Assembly (NCBI RefSeq): GCF_002865645.1
Contig: NW_020194617.1
Span: forward strand, 1-35,015
Length of the DNA stretch: 35,015 nucleotides
Reading direction: 5' to 3'
Source of the DNA: Hyaloscypha bicolor E
Lineage: Eukaryota > Ascomycota > Leotiomycetes > Helotiales > Hyaloscyphaceae
This document shows, one piece after another, positions 11,034 through 21,180 of this stretch (position 1 is the first letter of the stretch; each line of letters begins with the position of its first letter). The translations under genes and the position numbers were made by a program. Below the pieces are notes generated by a model. The model worked only from the letters and a program-made list of their open reading frames with translations, was not told the origin of the DNA and did no database searches.

Positions 11034-11912
11034 TGCGATGGCCCTGTCATAAGTTTACTGGAGGTTATGGTGGTTTCCACTCGCTAGGTTGCGTGGCCTT
11101 GTGGATTGGGTCACGCACACACATTGAGCTGAACAATAACTGCATGCTGATTTGATAAGTTTCTCAGAGGTGCGATATTTGGTTTTCAACACATATCCAG
11201 TAGCACACTGTCGAGATGAGTGGGGAAGTCTGCCTTGAAGGAGGTCTCGGAACCGTATACTGCTCCAATAAGTGGTTGGTCGCTCATCATAAAGCGGAGG
11301 CATAACGGCGGGCCTTGATAGCGCTGGAGACTGGAACTTTGAGGAAGAGACACGGGCCGCCAGGGGTACCAAACATTAACGGGTTCTAATTCATAGTCCC
11401 CACTTTCCGTTGGTTGAACGACGGCCGGGAAGATATAGACTAGTGAGACGTCGGAAGAGGTGAGTGGAGAATGAAGTCAAAGTGTCCATATTTCTTGCAT
11501 AGCTCCATTCTTACACTAATGGAGTTCTTGGCAACCCTGTAGCGAATTTTGTCGTCTTGGATCTAAAATCCAATTCATATCATGTGCTTGTCGCATAACT
11601 GATCGATTTTACTTCCTTTATATCAAAGTAAATGGACATCCCTTCATGTGTATATGTTACTCTTCTGCAAAATGAAATCCAATGGCTTCGTTGGCTGATT
11701 CTTCGTGTGGACTGCGCTTGAAGGCATCATTTCAGCATTTATCGGAGCGGCTGGGAGTGCTCAGCCTCATAGCATGATAGTTGCTTCTTTCCGACCTCGA
11801 GAGAATTTTCATCGACACCAACATAACAGCCTTCGCCGATACGGCCGACGACCAATAGAACCATACTCGCTTGATCTCTTCATCTTGAAAGTCGTCGATT
11901 ATTGAACACATT
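11034..11912. other. Upstream flank of DUF6536 gene, no gene seen
   Basis: This stretch has ordinary base composition. Short frames exist on both strands but none has a recognisable domain or consistent coding character, and they overlap each other. It probably holds the promoter and 5' leader of the minus-strand membrane-protein gene. Confidence 0.5.
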
Positions 11913-12018
11913 TTGATATCGAGTTGTTAATTATACAATTTTAATAAAGTAGCTCCTTACTAAGGTGTGTTTTTCAAAACCGCCTTACTTATATACCCTC
12001 TTTTCAAGCATTTGACTT
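11913..12018. repeat. 106-bp direct repeat, right copy
   Basis: This is the same-orientation partner of 9611-9716. It begins at TTGATATCGAG, keeps the central GTGTGTTTTTCAAAACCGCC unchanged and ends at GCATTTGACTT. Most differences are toward A or T. The 182-bp units that precede the left copy are absent here, so it is a lone fragment lying between the DUF6536 upstream flank and the 3' flank of VTA1. Confidence 0.85.
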
Positions 12019-12189
12019 TTTGTATAGAATACTTTATATAGAGTCCCTAGCAAGCACTATAGGGAGGTGTGAACAGTGAGTTCGACTTTGCCCGCTACTC
12101 GAATTATAACAATAACTGATATATTGGGTATTCGCAGTGTGCTTGCTAATCTACAAGATACAATCCTACTAACACAACGCTTCCCCGAC

Positions 12190-13756
12190 CTACTCTGCAC
12201 CAAGAGTTTTCAAAGCAGCCCTCAATTCCTTGACTGCAGTATCAGCATCCTCAAAATTCAGGGCTGAGATTGCCCATCTCGCATGTTTCTGCGCCTTTGC
12301 AATTGCCATATCATCGATAATAAGTTGCGTGTTCTGAACTGGAGGTGGAGCTTGCGCGGCGGGTGGTGGCTGATATTGTTGTCGTGGGGATTCATACGGG
12401 TTGTGGATCGGTGGAGTGTAGTGAACATGCTGCTGATTTGGGGGCGGTTGCTGGAACTGTTGCTGACTTGGGGCAGGCTGATGGAAATGTGGTGGAATAG
12501 TGGGCTTCTGAACATGAGAATGTTGGTCAGGGGTAATATGTTGCTCTTGCTCTTGTCTGATGTGAGGAGATTGCGTAGGTGGTGCTTGTCGGTAATAATC
12601 TTGAGGTGGCGGGCCAACTGGCTCATCGGGTAAAGTGGGAGGCGGGAATGATTCAAAATCCGGAGAAACACTAGCGCCAGGAGGCGCCGATGGCTGCTGT
12701 GGGAGGCCTAGATCGAGGATATCATCTGGCGGTGCAGTAGGGAGCGTAGCATCTCGTGATTCTGATGTGAAGGTCGGGACTTCTGGGAAATAACCACCAC
12801 CAACCGATCCGTTTCTCGGATTGGGAGATTGTTCCAGGGGTGATACATTGTCATCTTGGACTGCGGTGTACGGGAAGCCATCTCTAGGGTATGGATCATA
12901 TGGAGCTTTTGGCGAACCGCGTGCTGAAACCTGAGCGGAAGGATGCAGCGATTGGTCGATGGAAGATTGTCTGGCAAGACGAGCTTCAACTCTGTCCTGC
13001 TCGTCTGGAGCCTCTTCAACATACGCTGGTTGTGGTTTCGTAGGGGATCCAAGCATCTGGACCTCAGGGTCGTTCGGATCAAGCGCTGGCAGATTCTCCT
13101 CTGGTGCTGGCGTCTTCGGATTCGATTCGTTTGGATCTTTTCCCTCCTTCAATGCCTTGACTATTCGTACAGCATTCCATTTTGCATACTTTATCTTCGA
13201 TTGTGTCTCTGCATCGGGAGGGGCCCAAATGTTAACTAGCTCAAGGAAAGTGGCGGCTGCTTGGAATGTGTCTGCCGTTTGCCTGTGGTATGTCAAAAGT
13301 TATGCCAGCCTTGAGATCCGAGAACCCTACTTTGTGACCTTGTCTGCCTGCACGGCTCTGTCGGCTCTCTGGAATGTTTCCAGTCCAAACTGTTCCACAA
13401 ATGCCTGACCAGCCGTATCGTCTACTATCGCATCGTTCGTAGCATTATCGGCTTTGATCTAGAGCTGCTCAGCGTCTGCCATGGGTAGATCAAGGCAGCT
13501 TCTCTACCTGTTCCAGCTTGTCCATCAAGGTCGTCGTGTACTGTAGGGTTTCGTTGTCGCCATTGTGCAGGCCCTTTGAGAGAATCTGATTGACGATCCA
13601 GTATTCGCCTGCAGATATCAGCTTCTGTGTAGCTTGAAGAGAGTGCTACATACACCAGTAGGCCATCACAGGCTTGACCTTCTCAAGCTGCGCAGCTCTC
13701 ACGATGAATCGTATGAGGTCTGCTGCCTTGAGCTTGTCTGGAATATGGGTCGCCAT
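12190..13756 (-). CDS. VTA1: Vacuolar sorting-associated protein VTA1
   Basis: Vta1 binds and activates the AAA ATPase Vps4, which disassembles ESCRT-III on endosomes during multivesicular body formation. Four exons fit: 13756-13654, 13608-13508, 13458-13331 and 13282-12190, with introns of 45, 49 and 48 bp and donors GTATGT, GTAGAG and GTAGGG, giving 474 residues. The N-terminal MIT-like part reads MATHIPDKLKAADLIRF at the start, YWIVNQILSKGL after intron 1 and QTADTFQAAATFLELVN after intron 3. A long Pro/Gln-rich linker follows (about residues 130-430). The last ~40 residues (AIAKAQKHARWAISALNFED) are the Vps4-binding/dimerisation domain. The start ATG at 13756 begins the conserved N-terminus. 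Longer than yeast Vta1 because of the linker, as is usual in filamentous fungi. It is divergent from the PDI gene. Confidence 0.95.
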
Positions 13757-14189
13757 GATCGCTGACGATGTACAGAGGAGAAGGAAGAGGCTATTCGCAA
13801 GCAAGACGACGTTGATGTGTGGTTGCCGATGACGTGCGGGCGCAGAGAAGATCTCGATGGAGGGGCTGGGGAGTTGATGTTCAAGAGTGGACGAGAAATC
13901 GCCCAAAAGGGACGGTCCGGCAAAATGGCCCAACCGGGCAATTTGAACCCCGCTTCTTTCACGAGCTACCCCTGTACCGGTCGCGCTGCGCTTCGCTTTT
14001 TACCCCGGATTTCTGACCAGCACGCAAAGGTGGCCTTTTTCAACAGGACAGCTTGTCAACACCGCACAAGAAAACAAACATTATCTGCTCACTACTGCTT
14101 TTCCCTCCTGTCTCTGCCACTTCATGCACTGATCTCTCTTCCAGCTACTATAGCTTCACCAGTAGTCAATCAATCCACAAATCGAAAAG
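13757..14189. promoter_or_regulatory. Shared divergent promoter of VTA1 and PDI genes
   Basis: These 433 bp separate the two divergent start codons and must hold both promoters. On the PDI side a pyrimidine-rich stretch (about 14098-14150) leads into a CAATCAATCCACAAATCG leader just before the ATG, typical of fungal transcription starts. I see no clear TATA box and no element I would name with confidence. Confidence 0.6.
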
Positions 14190-15718
14190 ATGGTCCACAC
14201 GGGAGCTGTCACCCTTGCAGCAGCAGCTCTTCTGGCAGCTTTGCCTGTCAACGCCGGTCTCTATTCGAAGAGCTCTCCAGTCATTCAAGTTGATGGCGAG
14301 AACTATGATCGTTTGATTGCCCAATCCAACTACACTTCTGTATGTACTTTCCACAAAACTGCTAGCCTCTTCTCACCCGCCAGATCGTCGAATTCTACGC
14401 CCCGTGGTGTGGCCACTGCAAGAACCTCCAGCCTGCGTACGAGAAAGCTGCCAAGAACCTCGCTGGCCTGGCCAAGGTAGCCGCCGTCGACTGCGATAAA
14501 GAGTCCAACAAGCCGTTTTGCGGACAATTCGGAGTGCAAGGTTTCCCCACGCTGAAGATCATCAAGCCAGGCTCTAAATCTGGAAAACCCGTCGTTGAGG
14601 ATTACAATGGCCCGAGAACTGCGAAGGGAATCGTGGATGCGGTGGTTGACAAGATCCCGAATCATGTCAAGAGAGTAGATGACAAGACATTGGAGGGCTG
14701 GCTGGCGGATTCGAATAACACGGCGAAAGCTATTTTGTTTACGGACAAGGGCAAGACCAGCGCATTGTTGAAGTCAATCGCCATTGACTTCAAGGGAAGC
14801 ATCCATGTGGCACAAATCAGAAACACGGACAAGGAGAAAGCGTCGTTGGAGTTGTTTGGAGTCACCAAGTTCCCAACTTTGATCCTGCTTCCGGGAGGAA
14901 AGGAAACCGAAGGGATTGTCTATGACGGAGAGATGAGGAAGGAAGCTATGGTTGCTTTCTTGTCTCAAGCTGCAACGCCGAACCCAGACCCAGCGCCAGC
15001 AAAGGTCAAGCTCCCGAAGTCCAAGGACTCCAAAAGGGCATCCAAAGCCAAGGAATCTACCAACTCTGCTGAAGATGCAGCAACTGCGACAGAGGAAGTC
15101 CTTGAGGAGGAAGCTACTGAATCACCATCTCCAGAAGTCGAGCACGAGAAGCCTATCGTTCTTCCCGAACCAGCACCACCGATCGATATTCTCGATACTG
15201 AAAAGGAATTGCATATCGTATGCCTAGGTTCGAAGACTGGAACTTGTATTTTGGTTCTCCTGCCAAACTATCCCGACGAAGTTGGTGCTGCGGCTGTGGG
15301 TTCATTCTCGGAGGTTGCTCACAAGCACAAGCAGCACAACAGGAAGCTGTTCCCATTCTACGTCCTTCCCGAGAAGAATGGTGGGTATGCTCAGCTTAAA
15401 GGTGCTTTAGGAATGGGCAACGGTCTGGAAATTATTGCTGTTAATGGTCGACGAGGATGGTGGAAGAAGCTCCCAAGTGATGGCACAATTGCAGCAAAGG
15501 ATGTGACTGAAGAGGCCATTGAGAACTGGGTTGATGCCATCAGGCTTGGAGAGGGCGCGAAGGAGAAGTTGCCGGAGGGTTTGATCCCAGAGGAAGAGGA
15601 GCCTGTTGGGGAAGAAGAAAAGCCAGCAGAGGAACCAGTCGTCGTTGAAGAGGTCAAGGTGGATGAAGCGAAGGCTGAAGAGCCAACAGCTTCTCTCAAG
15701 CCACACGATGAATTGTAA
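14190..15718 (+). CDS. ER protein disulfide isomerase, Mpd1/PDIA6-like
   Basis: This is a lumenal enzyme that forms and rearranges disulfide bonds in secretory proteins. Two exons, 14190-14339 and 14384-15718, are joined across a 44-bp intron (GTATGT...CCAG), giving 494 residues. A signal peptide covers residues 1-22 (cleavage likely after LPVNA). The single catalytic thioredoxin domain has the active site APWCGHCKN with cysteines at 59 and 62, and the cis-proline loop GFPTLKI. A second thioredoxin-fold domain without CxxC follows ([10 protein letters not shown] near 230). The C-terminal third contains a Lys/Ser and Glu-rich linker, then a folded-looking part, then an acidic tail ending in the ER retrieval signal HDEL. 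One CxxC plus HDEL fits yeast Mpd1, but this protein is about 180 residues longer because of the C-terminal extension common in filamentous fungi. Confidence 0.93.
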
Positions 15719-15892
15719 GGGGACACCTCTTGGATTTTGAGGTGCATAGGTGTAAAACTAGCGGGCTATAATCCGATAAGGCATTCGGCATCTTATTCGT
15801 CTCGAGACACATCCATCTAATTTCCACTTTTGACACCAGAACTCCAGGGTATCACACATCCCATTTTCATGCAGTTTCCATACCTTCTCGCA
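15719..15892. other. Convergent 3' intergenic region
   Basis: The PDI gene and the RRP41 gene end tail to tail only 174 bp apart, so their 3' untranslated regions share or abut this interval. I see no canonical AATAAA on either strand that I would call with confidence. Confidence 0.5.
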
Positions 15893-16730
15893 TTATAGCT
15901 GACTTCCCTCTAATATCTTCGTCCCTCTCTTCCTGACAACCTGATCTAAAATCTCCCTAACCTGCTTACACCCATCTACGCCGACCGCGAGCATCCCCTC
16001 CAACCTTCCAATCTGCACTCGCGTCTCCATAACCAACACACTAACGTCGTCCGTATCCCCAAGCGTAGCAACCGTCAAAAACGGTAATTCCTGCTCCTCC
16101 ATATTATTCAAATCCAGCAACGGGTCTGCCTTCTCGTCATTGCTCGAATAGCTCGATGTCGAGCCGGCAGTACACGCGCAGATGTAATCTCGCATTGGGA
16201 TTCCCGCATCGATGAGCGCGAGTGTTGAGGCGTTGAGGAGGGCAGCGAGGAGAGAGCCGTCCTGGGACAGGATGTGGAGAGAGAGGGTGATGGTGCTGTG
16301 TGGGTAGAGGTGTGTGAAAAGGGATTGGGAGAAGGCGTTTGCGATTGTAGTCTGCATTTCTTGTGTCCTCCTACAGTTTCACATAACCAATTAGCATATG
16401 CGAACCTGCGAGTAATTCTCAAGGAAAGAGCTGATGAACTTACTTATCTCCTCGTCCCCTCCTCTTCCTATCCACCCCACTGAACCCAGCAATTCTGATC
16501 GAAACTTGCACATCCGCCCTATCGCCCCCTGACCTATTTCCGCTGGTAGATTTGGCTTCCAACGGCCCAGTGACGGTGCAGATCACCTTCGTGTTGCCCA
16601 TCTCGAGGTAGCTGGAGCCGTCTGCTGCGGCCTGGGTCGAGATCTGTGCGGTGAGCCGGCGCAGCTCGTTCCATCGTCGACCGTCGAGGCGCAGGAGCGC
16701 GAGGGAGTAGGTTGAGGTATCGAGTGGCAT
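15893..16730 (-). CDS. SKI6: Exosome complex subunit RRP41/Ski6
   Basis: Rrp41 is one of the RNase PH-like subunits of the six-membered ring of the RNA exosome, which processes and degrades RNA in nucleus and cytoplasm. Two exons, 16730-16444 and 16370-15893, joined across a 73-bp intron (GTAAGT...TGTAG), give 254 residues, the usual family length. The N-terminus MPLDTSTYSLALLRLDGRRW, the GNTKVICTVTGP strand, the AGFSGVDRKRRGRGDK loop, the LLNASTLALIDAGIPMRDY helix and the C-terminal LAVGVDGCKQVREIL are all diagnostic. The frame is open for 49 codons upstream of the chosen ATG, but MPLDTS is the conserved start. Intron phase and the joined KRTQEMQTT sequence confirm the splice. Confidence 0.95.
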
Positions 16731-17971
16731 GGTGGAGAGGGTTGGTTGGATAGAAGTTGGGTGGATAGAAGGTGGGGGGAGGTTGGATGGAGGGTTGGAG
16801 CGGGCGATAATTTTTGGAGGACGCGATTTTTTTGAGGTTCGCGACTCCGCAAGGACAACTTCATTCGTCATCTGCACACCCTCTTTTTAACCTCCATTCC
16901 GGACTAGCTTCACAAATGGTGGAACCTGAATATATCTGATGCTATCTTGAAAACTATTTGCACCTGCCAGTACTCCAAATGCTCTGCCTCCGCGTTTCCC
17001 GTGTTTTTCTCTTTGAAGCATTTCGCGTTATCAATTCCGGAATTGTTTACATCGTCATGTTATTCAGTCCACCTCCCCTTCGTTTTATTTGCTTAGGATA
17101 TCCTACTTGCTTTCTCTGGGAAGCACGCAATGCCAAGACGAAGCCTTTCCAAAGCTGCGCAATGCTAGAATCGCCTTAACTCAAATACAAGAAAACCTCA
17201 CTTTCAGCTTCTCGCTGTCCGTTCAACTTCCAAATCAAGATCCAGCTCAGCTCGAAGCCTACAAGAACAAAGGCATCGGCCGACACGTGGTATAAGGCCT
17301 AGAATTGGCTAATAATACAGTGCCTCGCGAACCTGTTCCCACCATCCTTCAATGCCATCGCCGACGGCCTCGCACCATCATTCCAGACTGTCCGCACGTG
17401 GCCGACAACCGTCGCAGCTCTGACACCCAAACCAAGAGGGGTGCATTGCAACGCGGATTTGAGTAGTTGGCAAGCAGACTGTGCGAATAAGAGGCCTCCC
17501 TATCGGTAAATGATCGTTGACTGGATGGGTTGGACGGCTGGGTGCGACTTCAGGGAGCACGTTGCACGTTGTCGGAGCCTTGAAGGGCCTCTAAATAGGG
17601 TATCCCGAAGCTAATAGAGAAGGAGAGGAAGAGGTAAGCAAGATTGAGGCTCATTCTTCTTCAACTGTAAGGGTTGGAAAGTGAAGAAGTCTTCCAGGGC
17701 AGCGTAACGCCTTTTGACGGCAAAGCAGAAGATCGCAGGAACCAACAAAAACGAAGAACAAAGTGCATGCAAACAGAAATGTAAGACCTTACAATCTATA
17801 GAAGTCGTGGATGGCCATTCGCCTTTGTTTGAAGTCGTATGAACAATTGCAGCTTAATAATTCTCTAAACAAGTGAGCTATTTTTTCTGGTTAAATGAGA
17901 GAGTACCTCACAGAACTAAACTCGTGCGTAAACCAACATTCCAATGCCTTAGGACTTTAGCTTGATCTTCC
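16731..17971. other. No gene recognised between RRP41 and 17972
   Basis: This 1.2 kb has normal base composition. It holds the RRP41 promoter, with a G-rich tract on this strand at about 16750-16800. The short frames at 16958-17295 and 17378-17560 overlap each other on opposite strands and show no domain, splice-supported extension or conserved motif that I know. It could contain an unrecognised non-coding transcript. Confidence 0.4.
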
Positions 17972-18367
17972 ATGCGCACCTCATTCTCGCTTATGACGCC
18001 CAAGCCCCAGTCCTTTCTTAAAACCGCTCCTTTTCCAGGCGAACCACCTTCCCCTTATACAAACCTCTATATCCGCCATCACGGTTCCGCAATCGACTCG
18101 ATCGTCATAACCACCGAAGCACCTAAGTTCGTCAAAGCCCAAATGGACGGAAAACGTATCACGTTCACCAGCGCTTCTCACGAAGGTCGGAAAGGGGGAT
18201 TGACGCTTCGCACGGGCGGAGAGCAGCATGCGGGGTGGGAGAAGGTAGAGATCGTAGAGGATGGTGGGAGCGACGGACTGCCATTCACCAGAGGCGAGGA
18301 GGATCCAAAGGATGAGGTATTGGAATTTGAGAAAAAGGCTGCTGGGGAGAGAGTTTGGAAGGGATGA
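17972..18367 (+). CDS. Small protein, possibly DUF7907-like, prematurely ended
   Basis: The frame gives 131 residues (or 124 from a second Met, MTPKPQSFL) with good coding character. It has a GLTLRTGGEQHAGWEKVEI core that resembles a fungal family of small beta-rich proteins usually ending in a Trp-rich tail of the form 'GW..CDWWHG.PQLFW'. Here the frame reads VWKG and then TGA where a Trp (TGG) would be expected; the next codons would be MVYVDG, after which the similarity to the SLC45-like pseudogene begins. So the gene may be truncated by a nonsense change and by rearrangement. The family link is from memory and tentative. No signal peptide or membrane segment is visible. Confidence 0.5.
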   Translation: MRTSFSLMTPKPQSFLKTAPFPGEPPSPYTNLYIRHHGSAIDSIVITTEAPKFVKAQMDGKRITFTSASHEGRKGGLTLRTGGEQHAGWEKVEIVEDGGSDGLPFTRGEEDPKDEVLEFEKKAAGERVWKG

Positions 18368-18392
18368 ATGGTTTACGTGGACGGTAAGTGTC

Positions 18393-19578
18393 CTATAACC
18401 CATTGTCATTGCTTTCGCAATATTTTGCATCTATGCCCTCAATGTTTCAATACAGCTACTTCAAGTCAGTCTTTAGGCGCTAGTTGTAGAGAAATGCCCA
18501 ACACACCAGCAAGCGCAAGCAAGCGCATGGGCAAGTCTCATGGCCGGAGGTGGGAACACCTTTGGCTATCTTGTGGGATTTACTCCCCTCCCAGAGATTG
18601 CAAAGCAGTTATGCTTGACACGGTTCCAATGGCTGTGCATCATTGCTTTGTTCACGAAAAGAGCTCCGAAGCGTTGCCCCGCCCATCTGTCAGGGGTCCA
18701 GGACAGTTCCTTCGAACTTTCAGGACCATGCCACTCAAGATTCGAAGAGTCTTTCACATTTAGATTTTTGCTTGGATGGCGGGTTTCCTTACCTCTTCTA
18801 CACGACGACGTGAGTTCTTTCTGGAGACAACACTTTGACTATCTGGGCTAACCAATAGGTAGCTACGTTGGTGATTTATGTATGCCATCATTATATCCTC
18901 AATGCTATTGATACTAATTGAGAGACAAGATTCTAATGCCACGTCATTGCGTACTTCGGAGACGTTTCAGCTTCCTACAAATACCATGCGCAGTATTAGC
19001 ACCCAAGTTGGCACATTCGCGACTTTTCTATCAGCAATCGTCGCTCTTGTCGCGAATATTCTTCTCCAATTCATTATCCGACCAACTACTCGTAACGATT
19101 CTTCGCCTTACTCCGAGTCTCAGCGGCGGAAATCACTTAATTCGAAGATCCACAATTGCCCAAATCTGGATTTTGGCGCTCGTATCTTTCGCCATCCTGA
19201 TGTTTTCTGCACTCTCTGTAAAGACCCATATTGGCGGCACAGTCTTAATTACTATCAATGGTTTCGTGGACCATGACTTTGTTGGCTCCATATGCGATCA
19301 TTGGTCAAGAGTTAACAAAAAGTAAGACAGACTGCGAGAAACTGACACGGCAGCCCTAGAATCACCGGACGAGAATTAGGTGGGTCTTATCATGAGTCTT
19401 CATAATATGGTAGTTCCAGTCTCGCAAATTGCGGCCGCTCTGGCCTGTAGTGTGATTTTCTGGAATATCGGATAGTCAAAATGGTCTTGCTTGGTGTCTT
19501 AGAGCGGGTGGATTTAGAGCGGGTGGATTGGCAGCTTTGGGGGCTGCATGGACATCATTGTCTCTGGAGGAGAGTTGA
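18393..19578 (+). pseudogene. SLC45-type sugar/H+ symporter (MFS), decayed and 5' truncated
   Basis: Pieces in order match fungal SLC45/Sut1-like transporters. They are a helix IYALNVSIQLLQVSL (about 18428), CPTHQQAQASAWASLMAGGG with NTFGYLVGF (to about 18585), IFAWMAGF/FPYLFYTTTYVGD (18764-18880, over an intact-looking 53-bp intron 18810-18862 with a GCTAAC branch site), VGTFATFLSAIVALVANILL (about 19010), IWILALVSFAILMFSALSV with GGTVLITINGF (about 19170-19266), TMTLLAPYAIIGQEL (19270), VGLIMSLHNMVVP (19380) and the end WCLRAGG...LAALGAAW. Blocks fall in different frames, so there are several frameshifts. In-frame stops lie at 18474 and 18761, and a TAG precedes the VGLIM block. The N-terminal helices are missing. 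A 15-bp tandem duplication sits at 19501-19530. Confidence 0.8.
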
Positions 19579-21180
19579 AGATAGCATAGAAAACACCGTC
19601 TTATATTAATAACGGCTACCGACCGTGTAGTTTCTCTCACGATGCAGGGTAATAGTAGATACGTGTATCTTGACAACTCATATTTCGAGATATAGTACAT
19701 CTAAGCAGGGTGACCCCAGTGTAGTTGCTATGCTTCGTAAGCTTGCTATCCTGAGCTCTGCCCCCTGTACTGTCGTGCTCACACAGGCAACCTCCCGGGA
19801 AATCTTCTCCGGTTGCTAACTCTGACGGAGGATGGCAGTGATAGCAGTGCTGATAAATAATTTGGAGGGCAATAAGATTAAACTGCGGGATGTCGAGCAG
19901 ATATTTACGGTTTAATCGTAGAAATGTCGGCCACCGTGCCGGGGGAGGGCGCCCTTGCATTGCACTACGCAGTAGGCATGGGAAGTTTTGTCTCCTTCGA
20001 AGCATCGAACAACCCTCGGACCCTCCTTGGAGCTTTTCGAACACCGACAATTGCTCAGTGCCTGCGGCCGAACTGAAAAGCGACCTTTGGGTATTTTCCG
20101 CTCACCCCAGAGCACATGAATGTACGCTATTGACCTATTGCCTATCCCAAAATTCCGGAGTTCTTGGGATGGGAGTAGCCGGATATTGTACTACACATTG
20201 CCATTAATAGGATAAAGGGACAATTCGAAAGTAGAGTAGCTTTTCAAACCAACTAGAAACTGAATATCTTGTCTCCCGCACCACCCACCCACTATTCCGT
20301 TCTGAGATCTCCAAAGATGCCTGTTTTTAGGAAGTGGTCAGACTGGCAATAGCAGAGGCAACAACAGAATATTCATAACAAGTCGCTGATCCCCGAAAGC
20401 GAGAAGATTGAAGATAATGAGAGTGAAGTTCCCTTGAGTTTGCCTTCCTCGGTACAGATTCCACGGAAATTGCGTCGGCTCCATCAAGCTCTTGTATTTC
20501 TTCTACGGACATTGTGTATAATTTTATTGGCATCTCTGGCAGCTGAAAGTGCCGAGCATGTTTCCATCTGGTCTGGAAAAGCTCTATCGCCCGATCCGCA
20601 AAGAAAAAAGTGCTGGCACATCCAAGCTCTGCAACATCTTCCAGCTTCTCAGTTCCTAACTTGTACCCACATTTGGGCGATCCCTCGAGCATCGGGCATG
20701 AACCAATTTTCAACTGCCTTATCTGCGAGAATACCCTTTTCTATCCCAAATCGACGAAATACGCTTGAGCGAAGGGCCCATTCATCGACTTCAGTTTGGC
20801 GAGGCGAGATAGCAGAGTCTGAAACAGCGAACTGGATTCCCACGAATGTGATGGACGTTGAAAGGTGCCAAGCTTATGGACCTAAGGCAGCTAGGGGGCT
20901 GGGAGACTAGTGGGAGGCTAGTGGATTTTGTACTTATTAAGGGGCTTCCCAGCCTTCGATAATCAGAGAATTAAGGCCTCTAAACGCCTGAATTTGACAG
21001 TGGAAAGCGAAGGACGGTCTGCCAGCAAGCCAAGCCCTATATTCGTGCCAAATTCAAGACTAATTATGGCGTGAATGCGCGGAATCGAGAGCCTTTGAAT
21101 TAAGAAATAGAGATCGGAAACGAGAAAGGCAAGGGTTACAAATCTTAGAGGGTCCTATAAAGTCTATATAATAACCTCGA
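19579..21180. other. Mostly silent stretch with one weak coding trace
   Basis: Apart from the weak minus-strand trace listed separately at 20327-20860 I see no gene here. Many short frames overlap on both strands without recognisable domains. Near 20886-20925 there are short GACTAGTGGGAGGCTAGTGG direct repeats. Toward 21180 the sequence turns AT-rich within a few tens of bases. Confidence 0.4.
20327..20860 (-). pseudogene. Possible broken hypothetical gene
   Basis: Two overlapping minus-strand frames look like parts of one protein. One (to about 20843) ends in ENWFMPDARG, the other (from about 20713 to 20327) continues with GSPKCGYKLGTEKLEDVAEL and CASTFFFADRAIELF. They would join by a frameshift near 20690. 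The amino-acid composition is more protein-like than the plus-strand frame at 20434-20910, which overlaps both. I recognise no family. It may be an old gene remnant or chance. Confidence 0.25.

Noticed and set aside
10622..11155. Overlapping ORFs on both strands within the DUF6536 gene
   Set aside because: They are shadows of the exon 10971-10493, which has a supported splice and family motifs.
12258..13408. Several 98-149 codon ORFs in other frames of VTA1
   Set aside because: Low-complexity Pro/Gln-rich coding sequence often leaves alternative frames open; the VTA1 frame is supported by domains and three introns.
14952..15747. ORFs on both strands overlapping the PDI 3' half
   Set aside because: They are by-products of the Lys/Glu-rich coding sequence; the PDI frame ends in HDEL and is clearly the real one.
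17378..17560. Cys-containing 60-codon minus ORF
   Set aside because: No start context, no conservation that I can point to, and an opposite-strand composition similar to surrounding intergenic DNA.
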